From: Neocallimastix lanati (nom. inval.)
Lineage: Eukaryota > Neocallimastigomycota > Neocallimastigomycetes > Neocallimastigales > Neocallimastigaceae
Direction of reading: 5' to 3'
NCBI GenBank assembly: GCA_016946835.1
Contig: JACVTC010000104.1
Span: forward strand, 1 to 47,500
Length of the DNA stretch: 47,500 bases
This document shows positions 10,852 to 21,000 of the stretch, one piece after another. The position numbers and the translations under genes are program-made. Within the stretch, counting starts at the first letter, position 1. Each line of letters begins with the position of its first letter. The notes beneath the pieces were generated by a model. It made no database searches, had not been told where the DNA came from, and saw only the letters and a list, made by a program, of their open reading frames with translations.

Positions 10852-11824
10852 ATTTGGTAAATATAATAACTAGACTAAATTTCACTCTTTTATGCCTTAC
10901 AACAAAATAAAAAACCGGCAAGAGTTACTAACTAGAGGTATATACTAGACCTCAAAATAAAAAATTATAAACTATATATTTTAAAGTCGCTTTACCTTCA
11001 CGACCAACCTATAGCCTTCGGTGACTATAGTTCCTTATTCGCCAGAGCTTATTCGAATAGAGCAACCACCGAACTGTTGAAGTTGGTTGGTAGGATGTGG
11101 CTTTCGTTTAATCCACACGCTCTTCACGCCCTAGGGTTTTGAAGCCCGTTTATATTCGAATAATTAACGGCTATAGTTTCTAACCTACTGAAACTAGTTA
11201 CTAACCGCCGAAACTCTGTTTATGAGCTCTAATCGCTCCTAGTATATTTAAATATTATATTTACCTGTAATATTCTTTAAAAAGTCTCAAGAACTGTAGA
11301 ACTTCTTAAAGAATTTTTTATATCAAAAAAATTTTTTTTTTTTTTCGCCTAGATAGATTTTGGTATAATTGTGAGTATGCTATTAATACCAAAAACCGAG
11401 AATTTTATTTTTTAAAGAAAAAAAAGTAGATTCAAGAAGCAAGGCTGAACCCAAAGAAGATATCAGAGACTAAGAGAAGAAAAGATTTTGTCCAAAAGTA
11501 GAAACCAAGAATCAGAAACCCGAAACCAATGGAAACAAAAACCAAGTCCAAAACTAAGAAATCTGAAACCAATGGAAACAGAAACCAAGACCAAAAATAA
11601 GAAATCCAAGGCAAACAGAAAGAATCTAACCAAAAGTGGAAACCTGAAGCCAATAAGATAAGTAGCCAAACAGAAACCAAAAACAAGGGAAACAGAAAAT
11701 CCGAGAGATTCAAAAAAAAAAAAGTCCAAAAAGAAAACAAAAAGGCAGTAGACACTAATTCCAAAAGAAAGCTTCAAACCAAACAAAAGGGTAGATATAT
11801 CAAGGCACGGCGTCTAAATCTTGG
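10629..11824 (-). other. Element B long 5' leader, structured and compositionally unusual
   Basis: About 1.2 kb separates the primer site from the gag ATG, against about 0.4 kb in element D. It contains a 30-T tract (+ strand, ~10814-10844) and a GC-richer block at about 10880-11290 with short inverted motifs such as CTATAG either side of ccttcggtga. CTAGGCG at 10783 is inverted as CGCCTAG at 11346. At 11400-11790 the + strand is nearly T-free (A/C/G-rich) and includes a 43-bp unit repeated at 11522-11564 and 11565-11607. No convincing coding frame was found. It may be an RNA packaging or translation leader, or hold an inserted element. Confidence 0.6.
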
Positions 11825-11835
11825 GTGTTTTTTAT
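11825..11835 (-). promoter_or_regulatory. Element B primer binding site, self-priming type
   Basis: On the minus strand the 11 bases directly after the LTR end read ATAAAAAACAC. Their exact complement GTGTTTTTTAT occurs on the same strand inside the LTR at 12048-12038, the expected start of R. No tRNA-like TGG site follows the LTR. Confidence 0.7.
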
Positions 11836-12479
11836 TATAACAAAATATTATAATAAATATAATAACACTCAAAAAAAACAAAAATTATTTTATTTTTTAT
11901 TTATTTTTTTTCTTTTATTATAATTATTTTATTAATTATATTTATTATAATACTATAAGCCGCAAGGGTTGATATAGTATTAATATTAAAAAAAGTTTTA
12001 TTAAAAAATTAAGTTTTATTAACTAAACAAAATTAAAATAAAAAACACAAAGAAAAGAATATTTGTTAATAAGAATTTTACTCATATTTATATTTTTTTC
12101 AAAAGTTAAAGTTATTAAAAAATAAAAATAAAAGTTTCTAAAAAGTTCTTAAAAATCGAAAAATTTAGAAAAAATAGAAAACAATAATAGAATTAAGAAT
12201 TTAATAGAATAAATTTTAATTAATTAAACACAAGAATTATCAAGAAATTCTAGTAATTTCTTGAACTATAAAGAATCTTCTAGATATTTTTTAGAATAAA
12301 ACTATAAAATAATAATAAATGTGAATCGAACCCTAAGTAGTTTGATTCACGGTATTAGTTACTAACAACTATACCAGAAATAATATTTTTTAAATTTAAT
12401 TATTTGTTTTAAAACTTTATTGAAAAATAATACTAAATATTAAAATAATAAAATAATTGTAATTATTAATTCTGTTATA
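11836..12479 (-). repeat. Element B 5' LTR (644 bp)
   Basis: On the minus strand it starts TATAACA and ends TGTTATA, giving 7-bp inverted termini. The first 84 bases match the 3' LTR remnant exactly. The 3' boundary is set by the terminal inversion and by the 11-nt primer site next to it. The predicted transcript start (R) is at 12048, which makes R+U5 about 213 bp. A tRNA-like pair of A- and B-box sequences lies in U3. Confidence 0.72.
12322..12376 (-). other. tRNA-like sequence (A box and B box) inside element B U3
   Basis: On the minus strand TGGTATAGTTG (12376-12366) resembles a tRNA D-arm A box, and GGTTCGATTCA (12332-12322) matches the B-box consensus at 10 of 11 positions. The spacing puts the T-loop where it would be if the first T were tRNA position 8. 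The D, anticodon and T stems do not pair well, so this is not an intact tRNA gene. It is a tRNA relic, a pol III promoter-like element, or chance. Confidence 0.35.
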
Positions 12480-12620
12480 GAACCTTACTTTGTTGGACCT
12501 ATGAAAGTGGTAAAGAAACAATTCAATACAGTCACTTTAGCTGATCCTGCTACTAATATACAAATGAATCGTAATGTTCATTTGAAAAATATTGTCAAGT
12601 TTAACTCAGCTTCTACCTAG
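12480..12620 (+). pseudogene. Relic of an A-like gypsy pol C-terminus
   Basis: Forty-seven codons ending in TAG at 12618-12620 encode EPYFVGPMKVVKKQFNTV and onward to RNVHLKNI. They align with the last ~45 residues of element A pol (LDPYYIGPLKIVKQQFNTV ... RNIHLKNV). The relic begins exactly at the end of the element B LTR, so B either inserted here or was joined here later. An AGCGGGGGCATCT purine tract follows at 12631-12643, as behind element A. The rest of this copy is missing. Confidence 0.85.
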
Positions 12621-12643
12621 CTTGAGTCTTAGCGGGGGCATCT

Positions 12644-13450
12644 TAATACAGAATGAACAAATAATACTAATTGTGCTAGAATAATATAAATTATTCTAAC
12701 CTTATAGATTATTCTATTCTATATAATTGGAACTTTCCAATATTCTTCAAATATTACTAAATAAAAATCTTAAGTTAATAAATCACTAATTAACTTATAA
12801 TTCCTTTTTGAATTATCGATCCGATTCCATTATAATGTATTAAAAATCTTTAGCCAAGAATATTGTCCTTGCCCACTTAATATATTAATATTATATTTCT
12901 TTTGTATTATGTTATATTGAAAATAATCAAATCTATTTAATTAGTTATTAAAATTTTCGTTATCAATTTAAATTTATTTTTAATTACTAAATTTAACTAA
13001 ACCACAATAAAATATTCTGTATAATCTCTTTATTTTTATTTTATATATATTAGTATTAAACTATTATTAAATAATTAATAATTCAATAATATATAACTAC
13101 TATTTATAACAATAATATTATTAACTAAAATAATAATTCAATTTCAATTTAAATGTTTTATTTATAAAAATAATTAGTAATTAGTTTATTAAAAAAATAG
13201 TTAGGCTTTACAAATTTTAATTTGATAAAAAAATATAAATACATGTAATTTTAGTGAAATAAAATATAATCAATAACTTTCTTTTTATTAAATAAATAAT
13301 TATATTATTATTTTTCTTTTATAAATTTAAATAAATAAATATTGATTTTAAAACAAAATTATTTTTATTGTAATTTTATTATTTGTGTTAGTTATTATTA
13401 TATTCCTAAAACTATATGAACCATACCATATGAGTTTCGTTACAATATCA
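12644..13450 (+). repeat. Putative LTR behind the A-like relic
   Basis: AT-rich sequence without genes follows the relic's purine tract and runs to about 13450, where copia RT homology starts on the other strand. It starts TAATACAG and shares patches with 5591-6205. It probably is a solo 3' LTR of the A family whose insertion or recombination cut off the 3' end of element C. The right boundary is not resolved. Confidence 0.4.
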
Positions 13451-15579
13451 TTAATCCAATCTTCTAAATTCGGATTACTTGTGCGTCTAGAAGCTTTATT
13501 AACAGCAAATAGTATATCCGGCCTAGTACATCCAGCTAAGTATAACAAACATCCTATAGCTTGCCTATATAGATTTTCATCAAACCTTCTTTTTCGTAAT
13601 CTTTCATTTATTATTGGCACCATATTTGAACATGGTGTATATTTTTCAATATTAAATCTTTTTAAAATATCTTTAAGATATTTTTCTTGATGGATTAAGT
13701 AACCATCATTTTGTTTTTCAAATTTAAAACCTATCATATAATCTGCCTTACCTACATCAGTAATATTAAATTTACTTTTTATGCATTCTTTAGCTTTTAA
13801 TATTTCATCTTTAATACCGGTTATGAGAATATCATCTACATAAACAGCCAATAAGCAAGTCACATTACCTTCTCTATTCTTTTTCACATAAACGCATGGT
13901 TCACTTTTTAATCTAATGAAGTTGAATTCTGTCATCACTTCATTAAATGTATTATCCCAGGCACGTCCAGCTTGCTTCAGTCCATAGAGAGCTTTATTCA
14001 GTTTCCAATATTTTTTCTTATAATTATCATCTCCTTCTGGTGCTTCCATGTATATTTCTTCTTCCAAGTCAGCATTTAAGTATGCTGCTTTCACATCTAA
14101 TTGATGTATTTCGTAATTATTTTGCGCGACATAAGCTGATAATATTCTTAGGGAATCTTGTCTAAGTGTTGGAGAGAAGGTATATGTATAGTCCGTACCT
14201 TCTATTTGAGTAAACCCGCGAGCAACAAGTCTAGCTTTTCTTTTTATTATGTTTTCTTGAGAATCTCGTTTATAAGTAAATACCCACCGTGTAGTTATTA
14301 TATTTGCATTGGAAGGAACCTTATTTACTAATTTGTACACTTTTAGACTTCTCATATTCTCCAATTCATTATTTACTGCTTTTAACCATTCTAATTTGTC
14401 CCTTTTCTTATAAATATCATTAAATTGTTGTGGTTCTCTTAATTCTAATTCTGAATAGTATGTTACCTTTTTAATTATTTCGGCTGAATTTAAGTATTTT
14501 GATTTTTTAGTTATATTTCCATTTATACCTGTAGACTTTCTTTTCTTTGAATATTGTGACTTATTTATATTATTGTTTTCATGATTCTCATTTAAAATTA
14601 AATTTTCCAATTGATTATTTTCATTTAAATTTAATTTATTTGAAATATTTTTTATGTCATCATTATTATCAATATTATTAAGATTACTTAAATTATGTTC
14701 ATTTATAATTTTTTTGTTATTATCATTATTTTTATTATTTAAATTGTATTTTAGGTTTTCATTTTTATTTTGGTTATCCTCAATTAAATTTATCTTATCT
14801 TTAATAATATTTTTAATATCCTTTGATTTTTCGCTTAATTTCAACACTTCATTTGAAGTTTCATTATCATTTAATTTACTATTTTCTTTGTTTACCCTTT
14901 GGTCACTTACATTCTCCTCATTACTTTTGTTCTGTGAAATATTTACGTTTGAATTATAATTATCATTTTGATCATTTTTATTTTGAGCATTAAAGATTGA
15001 AAAAGGGTTTTGATCGTTTGAATTTTCTAAATTATTTGAATTATTTAAATCTTTTAATTTTTCTTGTTCAGAATTTATCGCATAAATGTTAGGGTTAGGG
15101 TAATAATTGTAATTATTTAAATTATTAAATTTTGGAAGTGGACAATTTTGAATGTTTGGATTAAAATAAAATGGATATTGAAAAATTTGAAAAGGATTTA
15201 TAAAATTATTAGGAGTGTTAGGATAAATATTATTTTGATAAAAATTATTATTTGGATAAAAATTATTATTTGAATAAAAATTATTATTTGGATAAAAATT
15301 ATTATTTGAATAAAAATTATTAAAATCTTGTAAATTATTTTCATTTAAATTATTATTATTATTATTATTATTGAATAAATTCAGATTGTTATTGTAGTCA
15401 CGTAAATTAAAATTATTATTGATATTGCTTGTGTTATAATTTGAACTAATATTCTTATCTAAAAATGAATTATTAGTATTATTATTATTACTGTTGTTAT
15501 AACTGTCATTATTACCGGATACATCTTTTTTTTCGTAAATATTATTTAAATCATATGAATTATCTTTATTGAAGTCCAA
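13348..15579 (-). pseudogene. pol: Element C Ty1/copia reverse transcriptase part, 3'-truncated
   Basis: This frame starts at a TTG and is offset by one base from the integrase frame just upstream, so it is the second half of one polyprotein. The first ~350 residues are Asn-rich low complexity with repeated NNFYPNNNFY-type units. RVT_2 reverse transcriptase follows from about residue 390, with TTRWVFTYKRD, LDVKAAYLNADLEEEIYMEAPEG and catalytic AVYVDDILITG. After TRPDILFAVNKASRRTSNPN the copia similarity stops near 13455, and the last ~35 codons read into unrelated sequence. The RNase H domain and the 3' LTR are missing. The element cannot move by itself. Confidence 0.9.
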
Positions 15580-15586
15580 ATTATTA

Positions 15587-16864
15587 TTATATGACGTCGT
15601 CGTATCCTAAGAATATACCTTGAAGAGTAGTGTCACTAAATTTCTTCCTAAATTGCTTGGGGACAAAGAAAAAAACTTTACATCCGAAAACTTTGAATTT
15701 ATTATAATCAACCTTGTTATTGTAAAGAATTTCAAATGGAACCTGATTATTGATACCTTTATGGGGTATTCTATTGTGTATATAATTAGCTGTGTATACA
15801 GCATCTTCCCAAAATTTATGATGCAACTTAGCATCTCTGAGCATAGCAGTGGCGGCAAATATAAGAGTTCCATTGAAACGTTCAGAACGACCATTTTGTT
15901 GTGGGTTGTAAGGGACTGTAAATTGTTGAATTATACCTTCTTTATTACAGAAATTAGAAAAATTATTATTTTTAAATTCAGTTCCGTTATCGGAACGTAT
16001 ATATTTGATGTTTTTATTATGAATATTCTTGACTTTGTTATACCAAATAGTGAAAGTATTGAATATTTCACTTTTGGATTTTAGACAAAATACCCATCCG
16101 TATCGTGAGTAATCGTCAAGAATTGTAAAAATAAATTTATTTCCATATATAGACGAATTAGGTACAATAATAGTATCCATGTGGATAAGCTCAAAGGGTT
16201 CATTAGCTCTATTTATAGAGCTTTTATATGGTTTATTTCTAAATTTTGAACGAAGGCACACTTCACATTTTTCATCAATCTTTATATTTTTTAATTTGTC
16301 TTTAATCATATCTATGTTGAAGTGCCCTAATCGACGATGCCATAATTCCATATTGTCATCAAGTTGTGTAATACTGTTACAGATTTTTATATTCTTTTCA
16401 TTGAATGATATTTTTTTAGTTGAAGTCCACAATTTATAAATTCTATTTTTAGTGGACTTAATTGTGCATAATTTATTTCCTCTTTTATTATAAATAGAGG
16501 CAAAATTATTATTATTTTTATTATAAAAAATTGTTTTAAAATGTCTTTCACTAAGACAATCAATAGAGAGGAGGCTTCTTCTAAATGCTGGAATGTAAAG
16601 GACATTATGAAGGATAATTTTATTATCGTTTATGTATCCTTCATATGTTCCCTTAAAGGTAGATTTTGTTGTTTCACCGTTGGCGAAAACAATAGACTCT
16701 TTATGTTTTACAATATCTTTTAAGCCTTTTAAATTATTCGTCATATGACAAGATGCTCCAGAGTCTAAAGTCCAACAGGTGAAATTATCTGGGTCATCAA
16801 GTTTCCCAGTTTCTTCTGTATAATAATTTAGGTTATGTTCTGGGAACTTGGAGTTTTCGTTTTC
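15587..16864 (-). pseudogene. pol: Element C Ty1/copia protease and integrase part
   Basis: The frame is open from the element D insertion site (16864), 40 codons before its first ATG at 16744. Protease core LDSGASCHMTNN spans 16744. The pre-integrase zinc finger shows WHRRLGHFN and CEVCLRSK. The integrase DDE residues are in HMDTIIVP, IRSDNGTEF and NGRSERFN. It ends GYDDVI followed by stop codons at 15587-15595, where the reading frame must shift by one base to enter the Asn-rich/RT frame. In an intact copia pol these are continuous, so this is most likely an indel. Confidence 0.9.
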
Positions 16865-16865
16865 C

Positions 16866-17638
16866 TGTAAAGATATTATTAATATCTTTATAAATTTTAA
16901 TTAAATTTAATCATAAATTTAAGTAAAATTGAAATAAATCTATTAAAAATCACGTGTATAAAATTATTGCAAATAATTTTAAACAAAACTTCGACTTCTT
17001 CCCAATCATATTAATAAATTAAAAATTTCTCTTGTGAAACTAGTAATTGAAAATCATTTCTTTTTATGTAATTTAATTTAAATAATAAGAGTTAAGGTTT
17101 TTTACAAGATAAATTAACAACATGAAACTATGCAATTAGTCATGTTGAAACTTGCGGCATTTTATGCTAAAATCATATTAAATAATTATGACAACTTTTA
17201 TATTAATTTTAAATAGAAAATATAATAAGAATTTATTAATAATATTTAAATAATAAATAAATAATAAATGAACTCGATTGAAATTGTTTATATTTATTTT
17301 AGTTATTAATTATAATTCTCTTTATTTAGTAATAGTTAATTATTTATTATTAGTTTAGGTTAGTATTGTTTTTAAATAAATAGTTAGATAATATAATTCA
17401 ATAGGAATTATATATTATAAATGTAATAAGATAAAAATATAAATAGTTAACCAAATTTCATGTATTTTAATCGATGTAATTGTTATTAACGATTTATTGT
17501 TAATAACACTAATAATTAATAAAGATTAATTTAAAATCTAAATATAATAAAACTTATTTGTTTATAAAACATTTTTGTGTTATTTAGTGTTATTATAATT
17601 TTTGACTTATAATCTATTTTTTAAATCAAAACTTTATA
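16866..17638 (+). repeat. Element D 5' LTR
   Basis: A 773-bp direct repeat of 22876-23648. The R start is predicted at 17476 (GTAATTGTTAT) from complementarity to the primer site. That makes R+U5 about 163 bp. Confidence 0.97.
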
Positions 17639-17649
17639 ATAACAATTAC
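17639..17649 (+). promoter_or_regulatory. Element D primer binding site, self-priming type
   Basis: ATAACAATTAC follows the LTR end without a gap. Its perfect 11-nt reverse complement GTAATTGTTAT lies inside the LTR at 17476-17486. In Tf1, the first 11 bases of the mRNA pair with the primer site and are cleaved to prime reverse transcription; the layout here is the same. No tRNA 3'-end complement is seen. Confidence 0.75.
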
Positions 17650-17741
17650 CTTTTTCTCTCAATAAAATACGTTATAAGTCAAGATTATAACACGTGATAC
17701 GTTAACAGTGGCTTGTGTGTGGCTTGATTCAAAATATTTTT

Positions 17742-17801
17742 TTACCAGTTTTAGATTATTGCTACCAGTTTCAGAATATTGCCACCAGCTCTATAATATT
17801 G
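17742..17801 (+). repeat. Three 20-bp tandem repeats in element D leader
   Basis: Units of the form CTACCAGTTTCAGAATATTG start at 17742, 17762 and 17782, with a partial fourth unit (CTACCG) at 17802. They lie in the untranslated leader between the primer site and gag. The function is unknown; RNA structure or gag binding is possible. Confidence 0.8.
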
Positions 17802-18071
17802 CTACCGAAATTACAATTACACGTCTTAGAACAAGATTCGAAAAACCATAAACCTTTAATATTTTAATTTATAACGTTTCGTTTACTCGACAGCACCGCT
17901 TCAAAGGATAGAGCTAGATCGACTAGATGAAAAAAACGTTATAGTTTGAAATATTTATTTGTTTGATATTTTTGTTAAAGAAATTGCAAAAATTTAAGTC
18001 AATTTAAAATAATCAAATTGGAGGGATTTAACAACCTAATAAGAAGATTCGAAGACCTTAACCTGCAAGAA

Positions 18072-21000
18072 ATGAATCAAGAGAATCATCAAGTTCTGCC
18101 CCGTAACAATCAAAAGATTGTTAACGAACCACCGCTATTTTCTGGAATCAAGAAGGACTTTGATGGCTTCCTTACAAGAGCTGAAATAGCTATGGAAGCC
18201 AATCCACAAGGTTTCAATAGCGACCATACAAAGGTCAGATTTATAATTTCTTATCTTGTCGGTGATCCCTTGATATGGGCCTCAAACTTGCGAAGAAATA
18301 ATGATCCCCTGCTCAATGTTTATGAAGATTTTATTCAAGAATTAAGAAATCAATTTGGAGAGCAGGACATGAGCACAGTTGTCGCAAACGGTAAATTATG
18401 CAGCATCCGACAACATAAATTTGGTCATGTTAGTGAGTATATAAATGAATTTAATAAAATCAGCAGACATTCAGATTTTAACGATTCTGCTAAGATTTAT
18501 ATGTTTGTAAAAGGACTTCACTACAAGATGAGGGAGCACCTTGCAGTGGTAAATCCAAATCCCAACAACTTAAGAAGACTTTTCACTGATGTCCTTAGTA
18601 TCGAAAGCTTAACTAAGAGACATGAAATAAATGAATTTTTCTATCATAATTATTACCATCGTAAGGAAATAAATAATAATAATCATGTGTCTACTAGTGA
18701 TCCAATGGAAATAGATTTATACAGAATTAAGAGAGGACAAACGAATACAAGTTACTTCCCTTCTAACCAGAAATTATATCAAGAAAACTCGAATTCAAGA
18801 GATGAAGAAAGAAGGAAAGGATTGTGCTATTATTGTAAAAAACCAGGTCATCGTTATTTTAACTGTCCAAATAAGAAGAAACCTGCCAGAGTCAAGATTA
18901 TCAGTAAACAAGAAAACACCGCTACCACACCCTCAAGTAGTTTAAGAAGAATTAGAAGAATCAACAGCCAAGAAGATATTGTCAAAGTTAGAAAAATCGT
19001 GGAAGAACAAAACTCACTTTTGACAAAGAAAAGTAATATCATTGATTTCTATATTAAAACAAACGATACAGAAGAAGTAAAAGCAAGAGTTCTGATCGAT
19101 TCTGGTTCTGATCTTAATTTTATCCATCCTGAATTCGCTAAAGCCTTTGGAATTAAAACAAAAGAAATCGAAGAACCTTTCCGTGTTACTGGTCTTGGAT
19201 ATGGTGTTTCATCAGTAAAAAAGGAAACTGAGAAATGCGTTCTTCGTTTAAGGAACCACTTGGAAACGATTCAACTCTATGTTCTCAGGATTCCTGATGT
19301 TGATATTATCTTGGGTTTACCATGGATCAATAAGCACTCCCCCTACAACTACCATGACGCAAAGAAGATTTCTTTCGGATCCGGTTTCTGTGCAAGACAT
19401 TGTAACAATGGTAAAAGAAAAAGGAAAAACAAGAACAAGAAAAGGAACAAAGGAAAAGAACCTGCTACCAACCTAGAAGAAAACAAAGTTATTATTGAAG
19501 AATCAAGAAAAAGAAAACCTCTCTTTGACTCTGATTCCGACTCTGACTCAGAAGAAGAAATTTCTATTCGTGGCCGCCGAACTCGTATTAGAACTTGCTC
19601 TGAATCTAATAATTATGATAGTGATAGTGATATTAATGATACTTTTATGTTAGATAATTTTAGTGATAGCATTAGTGATAGTGATAACTTTAGCGATAGT
19701 GATGATATTATTGTTATGAATTGTGATAGTAAAATTAGTACTAATAGTTTAAGGATTTTAAAGAAAATTTGTGAATCTAGTAAATGTAAGAAATTAAATG
19801 TAATTGAAAAATGTAATGATGAAAATAATAATTTAAATAAAGATGGTGAAAAGGTCGAAGTACCTGAAATCTATTTGATGTTTAAAGAAGTGTTTAATGA
19901 AAATAATTGTAATGTGTTACCTCCGCATCGTAATTATGATTGTGAAATTAAATTAAAAGATAATTGTAGTCTATTTTATGGTCCGTTGTACCCTTTAACT
20001 GAAACGGAGAGAGAAGAATTAAAGAAATATTTAGAAGAGAATTTAAAAAAGGGTTTTATTAGGAAATCTTCTTCTCCTGCTGGTGCACCTATTTTATTTG
20101 TTAGAAAAAAGGATGGTACTTATAGACTAGTTATTGATTATAGAAAATTGAACGAAATGACCATTCGTAACTCTTATCCACTTCCTTTAATTAGTGAATT
20201 GTTGGATAGAGTTAAAGGTGCTAAATATTTTACTAAGTTAGATTTAAAATCTGCTTATAACTTAGTAAGAATTAAAGAAGGTGACGAGTACAAAACTGCC
20301 TTTCGTACAAGATACGGGCACTTTGAATATCTCGTTATGCCTTTTGGGCTTAAGAATGCCCCTGCTACATTCCAACATTTTATAAATGATGTTCTCAGTG
20401 ATTACTTAGATGATTTTGTAATCTCTTATATTGATGACATTTTAATTTATTCTAATACTTTAGAAGAACATCATGTACATGTTAAGAAAGTTTTAAGAAA
20501 ATTGTTAGAGAATCATTTAGTTGTTAAATTAGAAAAGTGTGAATTTGATGTAACTGAAACTACCTTTCTTGGTTATGTTTTATCAAGAGATGGAATTAAA
20601 ATGGATAAAGAAAAAGTTAAAGCAATTTTAGATTGGCCTGTTCCAACAAACGTTAAAGAAATTCAATCGTTTATTGGACTTTGTAATTATTACAGAATTT
20701 TTATTAAAGACTTTGCGAAAATTGCAAATCCTCTCCACAAATTAACTAGAAAAAATGTTCCTTTTAATTGGAGTTCTGAACAACAAAAAGCGTTTGATAC
20801 TTTAAAAGAATTATTTACTACAGCTCCTATTTTGAAACATCCTGATAGCAACAAACAATTCATTGTTGAAACTGATGCTAGTAATTTTGCTGTTGGTGCA
20901 ATTCTTTCTCAGGAATTTGATGGGCATTTGCATCCAATTGCTTTTATTTCTACTAGCTTAACTAAATCCCAAAGAAATTACCCTATCTATGACAAAGAAC

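Larger units (their letters stand above)
6206..12479 (-). mobile_element. Element B: chromodomain Ty3/gypsy retrotransposon, 3' LTR truncated
   Basis: Reading on the minus strand: 5' LTR 12479-11836, self-priming-type primer site 11835-11825, a long leader 11824-10629, one gag-pol frame 10628-6300, a purine tract 6301-6291, and 84 bp of 3' LTR (6289-6206). The 84 bp match the first 84 bp of the 5' LTR exactly, then similarity stops, so the 3' end of the element has been lost. This explains why no target duplication is found. The intact reading frame suggests that the damage is recent or that the element was young when truncated. Confidence 0.85.

Noticed and set aside
11432-11786. Two overlapping hydrophobic open frames in the element B leader
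   Set aside because: They come from the T-poor/A-rich strand bias of the leader and its 43-bp repeat; no homology or start context supports them.
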